Assembly: GCA_900314595.1 (NCBI GenBank)
Contig: OMVW01000059.1
Coordinates: forward strand, 1 to 11,582
Length of the DNA stretch: 11,582 nt
Direction of reading: 5' to 3'
From: an uncultured Dialister sp.
Lineage (GTDB): Bacteria; Bacillota; Negativicutes; Veillonellales; Dialisteraceae
Each line of letters opens with the position of its first letter. Positions within the stretch are counted from its first letter, which is position 1. The position numbers were made by a program, and so were the translations under genes. This document shows, piece after piece, positions 1 through 7,500 of this stretch. The notes beneath the pieces are model-generated. The model was not told the DNA's origin. It searched no databases and worked only from the letters and a program-made list of their open reading frames with translations.

Positions 1-179
1 TTCAGGTCACGCAGGAAATATCTTCTGAAAAAACGGAAACAAGGGAATTCGGAAATCTGGCCGCCATTCAGGACAATTATCCCAAGTACCTTCTGACCAC
101 CAGTCCCTTTGCCGGCGGAAATCATGAAGGCATTCATACCATGCATATCGCCGATTTTCTCTTAAGCAGTGAATTCTAA
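1..179 (+). CDS. C-terminal fragment of a DUF4143-type AAA+ ATPase
   Basis: The reading frame is open from the left edge (first full codon at position 3) to TAA at 177-179 and gives the last 58 residues of a protein whose start lies outside the window. The tail reads QVTQEISS, then REFGNLAAIQDNYPKYLL, then GIHTMHIADFLL. This arrangement (a Val-Thr-Gln strand, an R-E-x-x-x-L-x-x-I helix, DNYPKY, and a final I-x-D-F-L) is typical of the C-terminus of bacterial ATP-binding proteins with an N-terminal AAA domain and a C-terminal DUF4143 domain. Their cellular role is mostly unknown. The ATPase part cannot be inspected here. It differs at the C-terminus from the complete ATPase at 2458-3735, so the two belong to different branches of the superfamily. 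A terminator follows directly. Confidence 0.75.
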   Translation, partial: QVTQEISSEKTETREFGNLAAIQDNYPKYLLTTSPFAGGNHEGIHTMHIADFLLSSEF

Positions 180-181
180 AT

Positions 182-210
182 AAAAAAGCGTCCTTCACGG
201 ACGCTTTTTT
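182..210. terminator. Bidirectional intrinsic terminator
   Basis: A stem GCGTCC (188-193) / GGACGC (199-204) with a 5-nt loop is flanked by A6 (182-187) and T6 (205-210), so it works as a hairpin plus U-run on either strand. It sits between the stop of the left-edge ATPase (179) and the stop of the aldolase (212) and ends both convergent transcripts. Confidence 0.9.
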
Positions 211-211
211 A

Positions 212-985
212 TTATTTCCTGATTTCCCCCACAATGGCCCGATAGGCTTTTGTGAATTCGATGGAATCGATGCTGTTGGCCACGGCGTCATAGCCTTCGG
301 AAAGGCGAAGCCGGGCTTCTTCTGCATTATTCGTATAGATGAGGCAGAGTTTTCCCGCCTTGCGGCAGGCTTTATGGATTCGCCCGAGGGCGGCCTTGAA
401 GGCCGGGCTTCCCCACTGTCCCGGGATGCCCATGGAAATGGACAGGTCGAAGGGTCCGATGAAAATGCCGTCAAGGCCTTCTAGGTTCACGATTTCTTCG
501 ATGCTTTCCAGGGCTTCCACGGTCTCACACTGGGGAAGGACGAGGACTTTTTCATTGCTCTGCTTCATATAGTCTTCCAGGGTCCCTGCCGCCCAGGGTT
601 CATTGCCAAAGCCGCTTCCCCTGGCCTTGATGAATCCGCGGTTCCCGAGAGGCGGGAATTTGGCGAGATCGATGAGCTTTTTGAAATCATCGATGGACCT
701 GAGACAGGGAGCGATGATTCCCTCTGCCCCGTTGTCCACGGCCCGCTGGATTTCCTTGTGGGTCACGTCCCCGATCCGCACAATGGGAGAAAGCCCGCTC
801 TTTGAAGCGGCATCGATCAAATCACTCATGGTCTCCGTATCGTAGGGACCATGCTCCGTATCGATGATGACGTAGTCAAGACCCGTATAGGAAAGACATT
901 CCACGATGGGCACATTGGCCACGCCCAGAAACGTGCCGACAGCACATCCTTTTTCTCTAATCTTTTCTTTCAAAATGTTCAGCAT
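212..985 (-). CDS. HpcH/HpaI family aldolase
   Basis: A 257-residue class II (metal-dependent) pyruvate aldolase of the HpcH/HpaI family, a cytoplasmic TIM barrel that cleaves or forms 4-hydroxy-2-oxo acids, releasing pyruvate plus an aldehyde. The key residues are all present: DTEHG at 42-46 with the catalytic-type His45, Arg70 in VRIGD, Gln152 and Glu154 in PQCET, and Asp180 in GPFDLS, the last two being the expected metal ligands. His45 and Arg70 fall at the same numbers as in E. coli HpaI, and the length is normal for the family. The ATG at 983-985 follows a GGGAG ribosome site. The gene lies 77 bp downstream of the permease on the same strand and probably shares its transcript. Homologues act on 2-keto-3-deoxy-rhamnonate, -glucarate or hydroxy-oxo-heptanedioate; which one cannot be told from sequence. 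Confidence 0.92.
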   Translation of the reverse strand: MLNILKEKIREKGCAVGTFLGVANVPIVECLSYTGLDYVIIDTEHGPYDTETMSDLIDAASKSGLSPIVRIGDVTHKEIQRAVDNGAEGIIAPCLRSIDDFKKLIDLAKFPPLGNRGFIKARGSGFGNEPWAAGTLEDYMKQSNEKVLVLPQCETVEALESIEEIVNLEGLDGIFIGPFDLSISMGIPGQWGSPAFKAALGRIHKACRKAGKLCLIYTNNAEEARLRLSEGYDAVANSIDSIEFTKAYRAIVGEIRK

Positions 986-1024
986 AAAACCACTCCCTAT
1001 CTTATACAGAAAACTTCATACTGA

Positions 1025-1046
1025 GGCCGCTCCTCATTTCGCGGCC
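1025..1046 (-). other. Intercistronic GC-rich hairpin
   Basis: GGCCGC (1025-1030) and GCGGCC (1041-1046) form a 6-bp GC-only stem with a 10-nt loop in the gap between permease and aldolase. No T-run follows on the minus strand, so it is not a standard terminator. It could stabilise the permease mRNA end or tune relative expression. Function is inferred only. Confidence 0.35.
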
Positions 1047-1062
1047 CCTTCACTGACCACTT

Positions 1063-2169
1063 TTACCCCGCAATGACTTCATAGCATCCCACCAGGATGA
1101 CGAGGAATACCCCATTCATCCAGGTAAAAGTGAAAAGAAATTTTCCTGCCTGCCCGAGTCTCGCGGTATAGATTTTATAGGAAATCAGGCTCGCCATGGA
1201 GGCAATGAGAGTTCCCAGGCCCCCGATGTCGGTGCCCAGCATGAGACCCGCATAATTTTCAGTAAATCCGGACAGGAGAATGGCTGCCGGCACATTGCTG
1301 ATCACCTGGCTGGCCAGAAGGGACACCAGGAATTCATGACCCTCCGTGTGGGCGGTGAGGAAATTATAAATAAAATCGATGTGTTTCAGATTTCCAATGA
1401 AAATGAAAAAGGCGGCAAACGTAAGGAGCAGGATGTAATCCACCCGCTTCAGCACGGGCCGGTCAAAGAAAAAGACTGCCCCCAGCACCAGTCCGGTCGT
1501 CAGGCGCCAGTCCAGGATATTTCCTACGGTCATCATACAGAAAAGGAAAAGGACGCCGTACAGCACGAGCTGATGGATGGGCCAGTGGACAAGTCCCCCG
1601 TCGAGAGGTTTCACCGGGCGGGCCGGAAACAGGAAAAGGGAAAGGCAGAGCAGGAGGAAGGAAATCACCGTATAGGGCAGGAGCAGTGATACGAAGGAAA
1701 AGACATCCATGCCCGAGACCAGGTAGAGGTACAGATTCTGCGGATTTCCTACGGGAGTGCACATGGAGCCCAGGTTGGCTGCAATCGTCTGGAGGAGGAC
1801 GACTTTGATCAATTCTTTTTCTTCCCCTGACTCATGAAAAGCCACCAGGGCAAAGGGGACGAAAGTGATGAGGGATACGTCATTCGTAATCCACATGCTG
1901 GCGAAGAAGCAGGCAAAAATCATGACCCCTGCCATCTGGCGGACCGTATGAAGAAGGCGGAAAAGGCGCACCGTCACCATGGCAAAAATCCCGGCTTTCT
2001 GCAGGCCCGCCACCACGGTCATGAGAGAGAAAAGAAGGCCCAGCACCCGGAAATCGATATAGGAAATATAATCCATGGAGGGCGGCACAAAAAATGCCGT
2101 CACAAAGGCCAGAAGGGCAGCGAGACAGAAGACAGTGTTCGCCTTGAAAAAAGAAATCAATTTCGTCAT
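1063..2169 (-). CDS. SLC13/ArsB-NhaD superfamily anion permease (YbiR-like)
   Basis: A 368-residue hydrophobic inner-membrane protein with about ten predicted transmembrane segments. It has two internally related halves, as in the SLC13/CitMHS/ArsB ion-transporter superfamily. First-half signatures are ITNDVSL (94-100) and NLGSMCTPVGNPQN (132-145), a re-entrant-loop motif. Second-half counterparts are SNVPAAILL and GTDIGGLGTLIASMASL. Relatives import or export dicarboxylates, citrate, sulfate or arsenite; length and motif spelling best recall E. coli YbiR, whose substrate is unknown. The ATG at 2167-2169 is preferred because GTGAG lies just upstream; an in-frame GTG at 2173-2175 would add two residues. 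The gene has its own promoter and is followed by the aldolase, suggesting that it transports a carboxylic acid the aldolase pathway degrades. The substrate is inference. Confidence 0.87.
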   Translation of the reverse strand: MTKLISFFKANTVFCLAALLAFVTAFFVPPSMDYISYIDFRVLGLLFSLMTVVAGLQKAGIFAMVTVRLFRLLHTVRQMAGVMIFACFFASMWITNDVSLITFVPFALVAFHESGEEKELIKVVLLQTIAANLGSMCTPVGNPQNLYLYLVSGMDVFSFVSLLLPYTVISFLLLCLSLFLFPARPVKPLDGGLVHWPIHQLVLYGVLFLFCMMTVGNILDWRLTTGLVLGAVFFFDRPVLKRVDYILLLTFAAFFIFIGNLKHIDFIYNFLTAHTEGHEFLVSLLASQVISNVPAAILLSGFTENYAGLMLGTDIGGLGTLIASMASLISYKIYTARLGQAGKFLFTFTWMNGVFLVILVGCYEVIAG

Positions 2170-2206
2170 GGTCACTCACAATAAAAAATAGCTGTCATTT
2201 CTCCGT

Positions 2207-2235
2207 ATCTTATCATGGAGAGGAATAGCGGTCAA
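2207..2235 (-). promoter_or_regulatory. Sigma-70-type promoter for permease-aldolase unit
   Basis: On the minus strand, TTGACC (-35, 2230-2235) and TAAGAT (-10, 2207-2212) are separated by exactly 17 bp. Transcription would begin near 2200, giving a leader of about 30 nt before the permease ATG. Confidence 0.72.
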
Positions 2236-2290
2236 AGAAATTATGATTTCTCATCCACCAGAGCAGATTTCCCGACAGATGAGGGGACGC

Positions 2291-2405
2291 TTTTCCGCCA
2301 AATGGAGGAATGATTTTTCGCCAAATCAGGGATCGATTTTTCGCCAAATCAGGGATCGATTTTCCGCCAAATGAAGGATTAAATTTCCGCCAAATGAAGG
2401 AAAAT
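2291..2405. repeat. Five 23-bp tandem repeats upstream of the ATPase gene
   Basis: Five head-to-tail units of exactly 23 bp occupy 2291-2313, 2314-2336, 2337-2359, 2360-2382 and 2383-2405. Each begins with a T-run and the core CGCCAAAT, followed by a purine-rich half (GGAGG, CAGGG or GAAGG). Units 2 and 3 are identical; the others differ at a few positions, mostly in the 3' half. The array ends two bases before the -35 element of the ATPase promoter and starts 55 bp behind the -35 of the divergent permease promoter. Its periodicity is close to two helical turns, so the cores lie on nearly the same DNA face. That fits repeated protein-binding sites, perhaps for an autoregulator, but no regulator is identified. 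Confidence 0.93.
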
Positions 2406-2407
2406 CG

Positions 2408-2436
2408 TTGAATAAAGGAAAATACCATGTTACTAT
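2408..2436 (+). promoter_or_regulatory. Promoter for the AAA+ ATPase gene
   Basis: TTGAAT (-35, 2408-2413) and TACTAT (-10, 2431-2436) are 17 bp apart. The start of transcription should fall near 2443, immediately before AGGAGG (2445-2450) and the ATG at 2458, so the leader is only about 15 nt. The fifth 23-bp repeat abuts the -35, so a protein bound there would touch RNA polymerase. Confidence 0.65.
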
Positions 2437-2457
2437 TATAAAAAAGGAGGTGCCCTG

Positions 2458-3735
2458 ATGAGTGATTACAAGAATCGTATAGCTGATATTCTCGTAGAAC
2501 GCCGATTAAAGAATAAGGGTGCCCTTCTCATTGAAGGGCCTAAATGGTGTGGAAAAACTACCACTGCCGAGCAGCATGCCAAAAGCATTCTTTATATGTC
2601 AGATCCTGACAAAATGGAGCAGAATCTGCAGTTGGCCGATATCAGCCCCAAAGCACTGCTTCAGGGAGAAGAACCAAGACTGATTGACGAATGGCAGCTG
2701 GCTCCCGGGCTTTGGGATGCCGCCCGTTTTGAAGTGGATCACCGAAAGGGATTCGGTCATTTCATCCTGACCGGGTCTGCCGTGCCCGCAGATCATTCAA
2801 AAATCCACCATACCGGCACCGGACGTTTCGCCTGGATCCGGATGCGCCCCATGAGTCTATGGGAGTCCGGCGAATCCAGTGGCGAAGTGAGCCTTCAGGA
2901 CCTTTTTGAAAATCCGGAAATGGAAATCATGGCAGAAAACAGGCTGTCCCTGAAGGATATTACCTTCCTGATCTGCCGCGGAGGCTGGCCGGAATCCACG
3001 CTGCTAAGCGGGGAAGATGCACTGGAACAGGCCTTTGATTACTATGATGCTGTCGTGAAATCAGATATTTCCCGAGTGGATGGTATCCAGAGAAACGAGG
3101 AACGAGTCCGTCACCTCATGCATTCCTATGCCAGGAATCAGGGTTCTCAGGCAAGTCTCCCCGCCCTTTGTGAAGACATCAGGGCAAATGATGATGCTTC
3201 TCTCAGTGTCGATACCATTTCTTCCTATACCAATGCCCTGAGGCAGATATTTGTCATTGAAGATATGCCTGCCTGGAATCCTAACCTCCGGTCAAAAACA
3301 GCCATTCGTACCTCGGATACCCGCTATTTCGTAGATCCTTCCATCGCTTCTGCCGCACTGGGTATCGGGCCGGGAGACCTTGAAAATGATCTGAATACCT
3401 GCGGTCTTTTCTTTGAGACTTTATGCATCCGGGATTTGAGGGTTTTTGCGGATACTTTAAATGGCAAAGTGTACCACTACCGGGACAAAAACGATCTGGA
3501 GTGCGATGCTGTCATTCATTTAAGAGATGGCCGCTATGGTCTTGTCGAAATCAAGCTGGGTGGAAATAAACAGATTGAAGATGGTGTAAAAACATTGACA
3601 AAACTGGCAGGACAGCTGGACACTACGAAGATGAAGAATCCCTCCTTTCTTATGGTTCTTACAGGAACTGCGCCCTATGCCTACCGAAGAAAAGATGGGG
3701 TTTATGTGGTCCCCATAGGCTGCCTGAAAAATTGA
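2458..3735 (+). CDS. AAA+ ATPase with C-terminal DUF4143 domain
   Basis: A 425-residue cytoplasmic ATP-binding protein. The N-terminal AAA domain (about 20-170) shows a Walker A GPKWCGKT (27-34), a Walker B-like strand PRLIDEWQ (73-80, Asp77-Glu78), a sensor strand FILTGS (102-107) and a downstream HTGTGRFAWIRMRPMSLWE segment whose Arg is a candidate arginine finger. The C-terminal part (about 200-425) is DUF4143, with a nuclease-fold-like signature: Asp350 in LECDAV and Glu364-x-Lys366 in VEIKLG, resembling PD-(D/E)xK spacing. No catalytic activity should be assumed. The ATG at 2458 follows a perfect AGGAGG. It is a single-gene unit with its own promoter and terminator, preceded by the 23-bp repeats. 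The family is common and often multicopy in gut anaerobes; suggested roles include defence or toxin-antitoxin-like functions, but none is established. Confidence 0.9.
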   Translation: MSDYKNRIADILVERRLKNKGALLIEGPKWCGKTTTAEQHAKSILYMSDPDKMEQNLQLADISPKALLQGEEPRLIDEWQLAPGLWDAARFEVDHRKGFGHFILTGSAVPADHSKIHHTGTGRFAWIRMRPMSLWESGESSGEVSLQDLFENPEMEIMAENRLSLKDITFLICRGGWPESTLLSGEDALEQAFDYYDAVVKSDISRVDGIQRNEERVRHLMHSYARNQGSQASLPALCEDIRANDDASLSVDTISSYTNALRQIFVIEDMPAWNPNLRSKTAIRTSDTRYFVDPSIASAALGIGPGDLENDLNTCGLFFETLCIRDLRVFADTLNGKVYHYRDKNDLECDAVIHLRDGRYGLVEIKLGGNKQIEDGVKTLTKLAGQLDTTKMKNPSFLMVLTGTAPYAYRRKDGVYVVPIGCLKN

Positions 3736-3744
3736 CCTTCACAT

Positions 3745-3778
3745 AAAAAAACAGCATCGTTCATCGATGCTGTTTTTT
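3745..3778. terminator. Bidirectional intrinsic terminator
   Basis: CAGCATCG (3752-3759) pairs with CGATGCTG (3765-3772) around a 5-nt loop, with A-rich sequence on the left (3745-3751) and T6 on the right (3773-3778). It separates the convergent ATPase (stop 3735) and PagL-like gene (stop 3782) and serves both. Confidence 0.9.
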
Positions 3779-3781
3779 ATT

Positions 3782-4399
3782 TCAGAATCTATGCTCATAG
3801 CCAATCATGAATCCCGCGGCGTTGAAGCCGGGGTTATGACTTTTGAATCCGTTGGAGCAGTGCATATAGGACCAGCCGAGACGGATTCCGTTATCTTCGT
3901 TCCACCGGTAAGAAAGCCTTGGCCCGATGCGCCACATGAATCCGAAGGCCCTGCCCCTTGCGGGAAAGGCTTTGTCGTAAAGGAGAATGCTTCCCGTGCC
4001 GTCAAAGCCGCCGGAAAGTTTGCCGGAAATGGGCTTTTCCCAGCGGAGAAGGATGGAGGGACCGATGCCTGCCCCCTTGCTGTCCCGCCGGATATGATCA
4101 TCCGACGTATAGCCCGTGGCCCGCTGGATCGTGAGACCCTTCCAGATGGAGAAAGTGCCGTTCACTTTCCAGGGTTCGTAGACGTGAAGATCATAGGACT
4201 TGATATGCCTGTCCTTGTAGAACCTAGGCTCCATGTATTCCATTTCTATTTCCACCGGTTTCTTTTTAGCCGTGGAAATAGATGGGCCTGCTATGGAAAG
4301 GGGCTGCTCTTTCCCTTCTTCTGCGGAAGCTTCGGTGAAAAGACCGCCGGAGAGGAGGGCAGCCGCCAGAAAAATACCACAAACAAAATCAGCTTTCAT
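3782..4399 (-). CDS. PagL-like lipid A 3-O-deacylase / acyloxyacyl hydrolase family protein
   Basis: A 205-residue exported protein. Residues 1-26 form a signal peptide (basic start, hydrophobic core, cleavage after ASA). The remainder alternates short amphipathic strands and ends in Phe (YEHRF), as expected for a small outer-membrane beta-barrel. Near the C-terminus, His180-x-Ser182-Asn183-Gly184 followed by HNPGFN matches the PagL active-site motif, in which His and Ser belong to the catalytic triad. PagL removes the 3-O-acyl chain of lipid A on the outer membrane. The third triad residue, Glu in Pseudomonas PagL, appears as Asn193 by my eye alignment, so activity is uncertain. The gene starts at ATG 4397-4399 with an AAGGA-type site, has its own promoter, and lies downstream of cobN on the same strand. 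Family confidence is moderate; a plain outer-membrane barrel is the alternative. Confidence 0.68.
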   Translation of the reverse strand: MKADFVCGIFLAAALLSGGLFTEASAEEGKEQPLSIAGPSISTAKKKPVEIEMEYMEPRFYKDRHIKSYDLHVYEPWKVNGTFSIWKGLTIQRATGYTSDDHIRRDSKGAGIGPSILLRWEKPISGKLSGGFDGTGSILLYDKAFPARGRAFGFMWRIGPRLSYRWNEDNGIRLGWSYMHCSNGFKSHNPGFNAAGFMIGYEHRF

Positions 4400-4448
4400 G
4401 ATTAGAAATATCCTTTCCTTCCCCCAAATATCCCTTTCTCTGTGCTTT

Positions 4449-4478
4449 ATAGTAACTCCGGGAAATATGAATTTTCAA
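4449..4478 (-). promoter_or_regulatory. Promoter for the PagL-like gene
   Basis: On the minus strand, TTGAAA (-35, 4473-4478) and TACTAT (-10, 4449-4454) are spaced by 18 bp, placing the transcript start near 4442 and leaving a leader of about 43 nt. No terminator is visible between the cobN stop (4513) and this promoter, so read-through from cobN is also possible. Confidence 0.6.
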
Positions 4479-4512
4479 GCCCCATCATTTGTCTTTTGTA
4501 TAACTATCCAAT

Positions 4513-7500
4513 CTATTCGCTCTGTGCTTCCATTTCCCCTTCCACATCCAGGTAGAGTTCCTCCAGTTTCTTTTCCATTTCCTCATCGGCCTTCCAGAGG
4601 CCCCGTTTGTCCGCCTCCAGCAGGGTCTCGATGATCCGCTTTCGTGCCCAGGGATTCACATCGTTCATCCAGTCCGCCATGTCCTTATCCAGCACATATT
4701 TCTCCGCGTACTGCTCATACATCCAGTCGTCCATGATTTTCGTGGTGGCGTCCCACTGATAGGAAATGGAAACCATATTGGAAAGGTCGGCCGCCCCTTT
4801 GTAGCCGTGTTTCATCATGCCTTTGATATATTTCGGATTGATGGCTTCGGAGCGGAAGGTGCGGCGGGCCGTTTCCTGGACGGTCAGGACCTTCGGATTC
4901 CTGCGGTCCGTGGTGTCTCCGGCATAGGATTTCGGCGCTTTTCCCGAAATGGCCCGGACGGAAGCGATCATGCCCCCATGGTAGGCATTGTAATCGTCGG
5001 AGGAAAGCATATTGGTCTCATGGTTATCTTCATTTTTGATGGTCACGTCCATATGGGAAAGCCGTTTCCGGAAAAGGTCGGGACGGAATTCGCCCCTCGC
5101 CTTTCCCCCATAGGCATGACCGCCCCAGCGGATATAGACGTTGGAAAGATCGTCCAGGGTCTGCCAGTTCTTCGATTCCAGCAGATTTCCTATGCCGGCA
5201 CCATAAGTCCCCGGGGCATCGCCGAAGATGCGGTAGGCCGCCTGCCGCCAGGCTTCCTCTCTGGAAATACCTTCCCTCATGAGGGCCTCACTGTCTTCGC
5301 TCACATGACGTTTCACGAAATTATCCTCATCCCTCTCATCCAGCGATGAGGCGAGAAGGATGGCTCTGTCCAGAAGCTCGGCGGCCTGGGGCATGGTATC
5401 CCGGAAGAGTCCGGAAATCCGCCCGGTCACGTCGATCCTGGGCCTTTTGAGTTCGGAGAGAGGAATGACTTCGAGGTCTTTCACATAGCCGCTTCCCCGC
5501 TGCCACAGGGGTTTCAGACCGAGGAAATAAAGAAATTCCGCGATGCACTGTCCATGGCTTCTCATATTGGCCCCGGACCAGAGGACCATGCCGATATTTT
5601 CCGGATACTTTCCTTCGTCCGCGATATATTGGGTAATCACCTGATTGGCGAGATCCTGTCCCAGCTTCCAGGCTGCTTTTGTGGGAAGGAGCCTGGGGTC
5701 AAGGCCATAGAAATTGATGGCAGGCGGAAGGATGGATGGCCCCGACACGGCAGGGGATCCCGTGGCCCCGGGACGGATGTAATGACCGTCCAGGCCATTT
5801 TCAGCATGAATCATTTCCTCCTTCGTGCGGGAAAGCTTTTCTTTCAGTTCTCCGCATGCAAAGGAAAGAAGGATTTTCAGTTTTTCCTGCCACTCTTTCG
5901 GCGCCGAAAGGACCGGTTCATGATGGAAAATACCGGAAATGGCCGCTTCGGAGAAATCCTTTTCCACGAGAAGGGAAATCATTTCTTTTTCTTCCTTCTG
6001 CGACCGGGCCAGAAGTTCGCCGCCCGTGAGGCCGCAGGGGTAAATATTTCCTGCCTTTTTCTTCATTTCCTCCGAAGAAATCCCGTAAAGCTCTCCCCAG
6101 AGGTCAGGTAGGGAGGGAACATCTCCCTGGGGGAACTGTAGGAGCCGCCCCAGGGTATCCGTCAGTATTTCTCCCGTCGGCATCTCTCCCAGCACATGAA
6201 GGCCCACATGGGTCTCGCTGTCCCGTATTTCCTCAATAAACTCATGGAGACGGCTCACATAATCGCTGAAATCCTCCGAAAGAGGCACGTCCGTATCCAG
6301 GTCCAGCTTCAAGGCCAGCTTCCGGATGTCCTTTTCCGTGGACTTTTCCTGTCCTTCCCCGGCTTTTCGGAAATGGGCATATTCGTCAAGGAGCCTTTCC
6401 AGGTCTGCCAGTTCTTCATAAGTCCCCGATTCGGCCATGGGCGCGGGCAAGTGACTCACGAGGCAGGCACTCCCCCGCCGTTTGGCCTGGATCCCTTCTC
6501 CCACAATGGTCATGTGGTAGAAATACAGATTCGGCAGATCCCCCAGGGCGAGCTCCGGATAGCTTTCCCGGTCCAGGCCCACGCCCTTCCCCGGGAGCCA
6601 TTCCAGATTTCCATGGGTGCCCACATGGATGACCATATCCGCCTTCCAGCTATCCCTCAGCCACTGATAAAAAGCCAGGTACTGATGGGTGGGCGCCACA
6701 TAGGGATCATGGTACAGTTTCCCCGGGTCCAGGCCATAGCCCCGGGCCGGCTGGACGGTGAGGAAAATATGGCCGTCCATGGTTCCGGGGACGAGAATAT
6801 TTCCATCCTCCACCATGACAGACCCCGGCGCCCTGCCCCAGTCCTTTTCCAGCTGTGCTTTCACTTTCTCCGTAAAATGATGGTGGCCTTTGAGATATTC
6901 GGAGACCGGCAGCTTCTCACACTCTTTCACCTGCTCATCCGTCAGCATGTCCATATCGTTCGTGGCATGGGAAGTCATCTTCCGGATGAGCTCTGCCCCG
7001 TCCTTCGGAATCCAGGGAACGTCATAGCCTTTCTCTTTCATGCGGAAGAGAAGCTTTTGGATGCTTTCCATGGTATCCAGGCCCACGGCGCTTCCGATAT
7101 TTGAATTCTTCGGCGGATAATTGTGGAAAATGATGGCCACTTTCTTATCCTTATTTTCCTTCATGGAAAGGCGGGCCCACTTGCCTGCCTTCGACACCAC
7201 CAGGCGCATCCGCTCTTCCATGGGAAGATAACGGACAAGGCCCTCTTCATTCACTGTTTTGGATGCCAGAGGCACCGTATGAATGATACCGTCCACTTCC
7301 GGCATGGCTGCAGAAAAAGAAAGTTCCGCCATGGTGAGGCCTTCTGACGATGCCTGCCATTCTTCCTTCGGCATGATGAGGGAATAGGCCTCCAGCACAG
7401 GAATCCCTATTTCCTCCATCTCCTTTGTGGAAATAGAACCGGACGCGGAAAAGGAAAATTTCATCACATTCACGATAGCCCTGACGACTGGCCGATTGCC

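Noticed and set aside
2291..2405. CRISPR array
   Set aside because: The repeats are contiguous with no unique spacers, and no cas genes are present.
2213..2428. A 71-codon minus-strand frame with repeated FGGK/IWRK motifs
   Set aside because: It is translation of the 23-bp DNA repeats read across frames. It overlaps two promoters and lacks a ribosome site.
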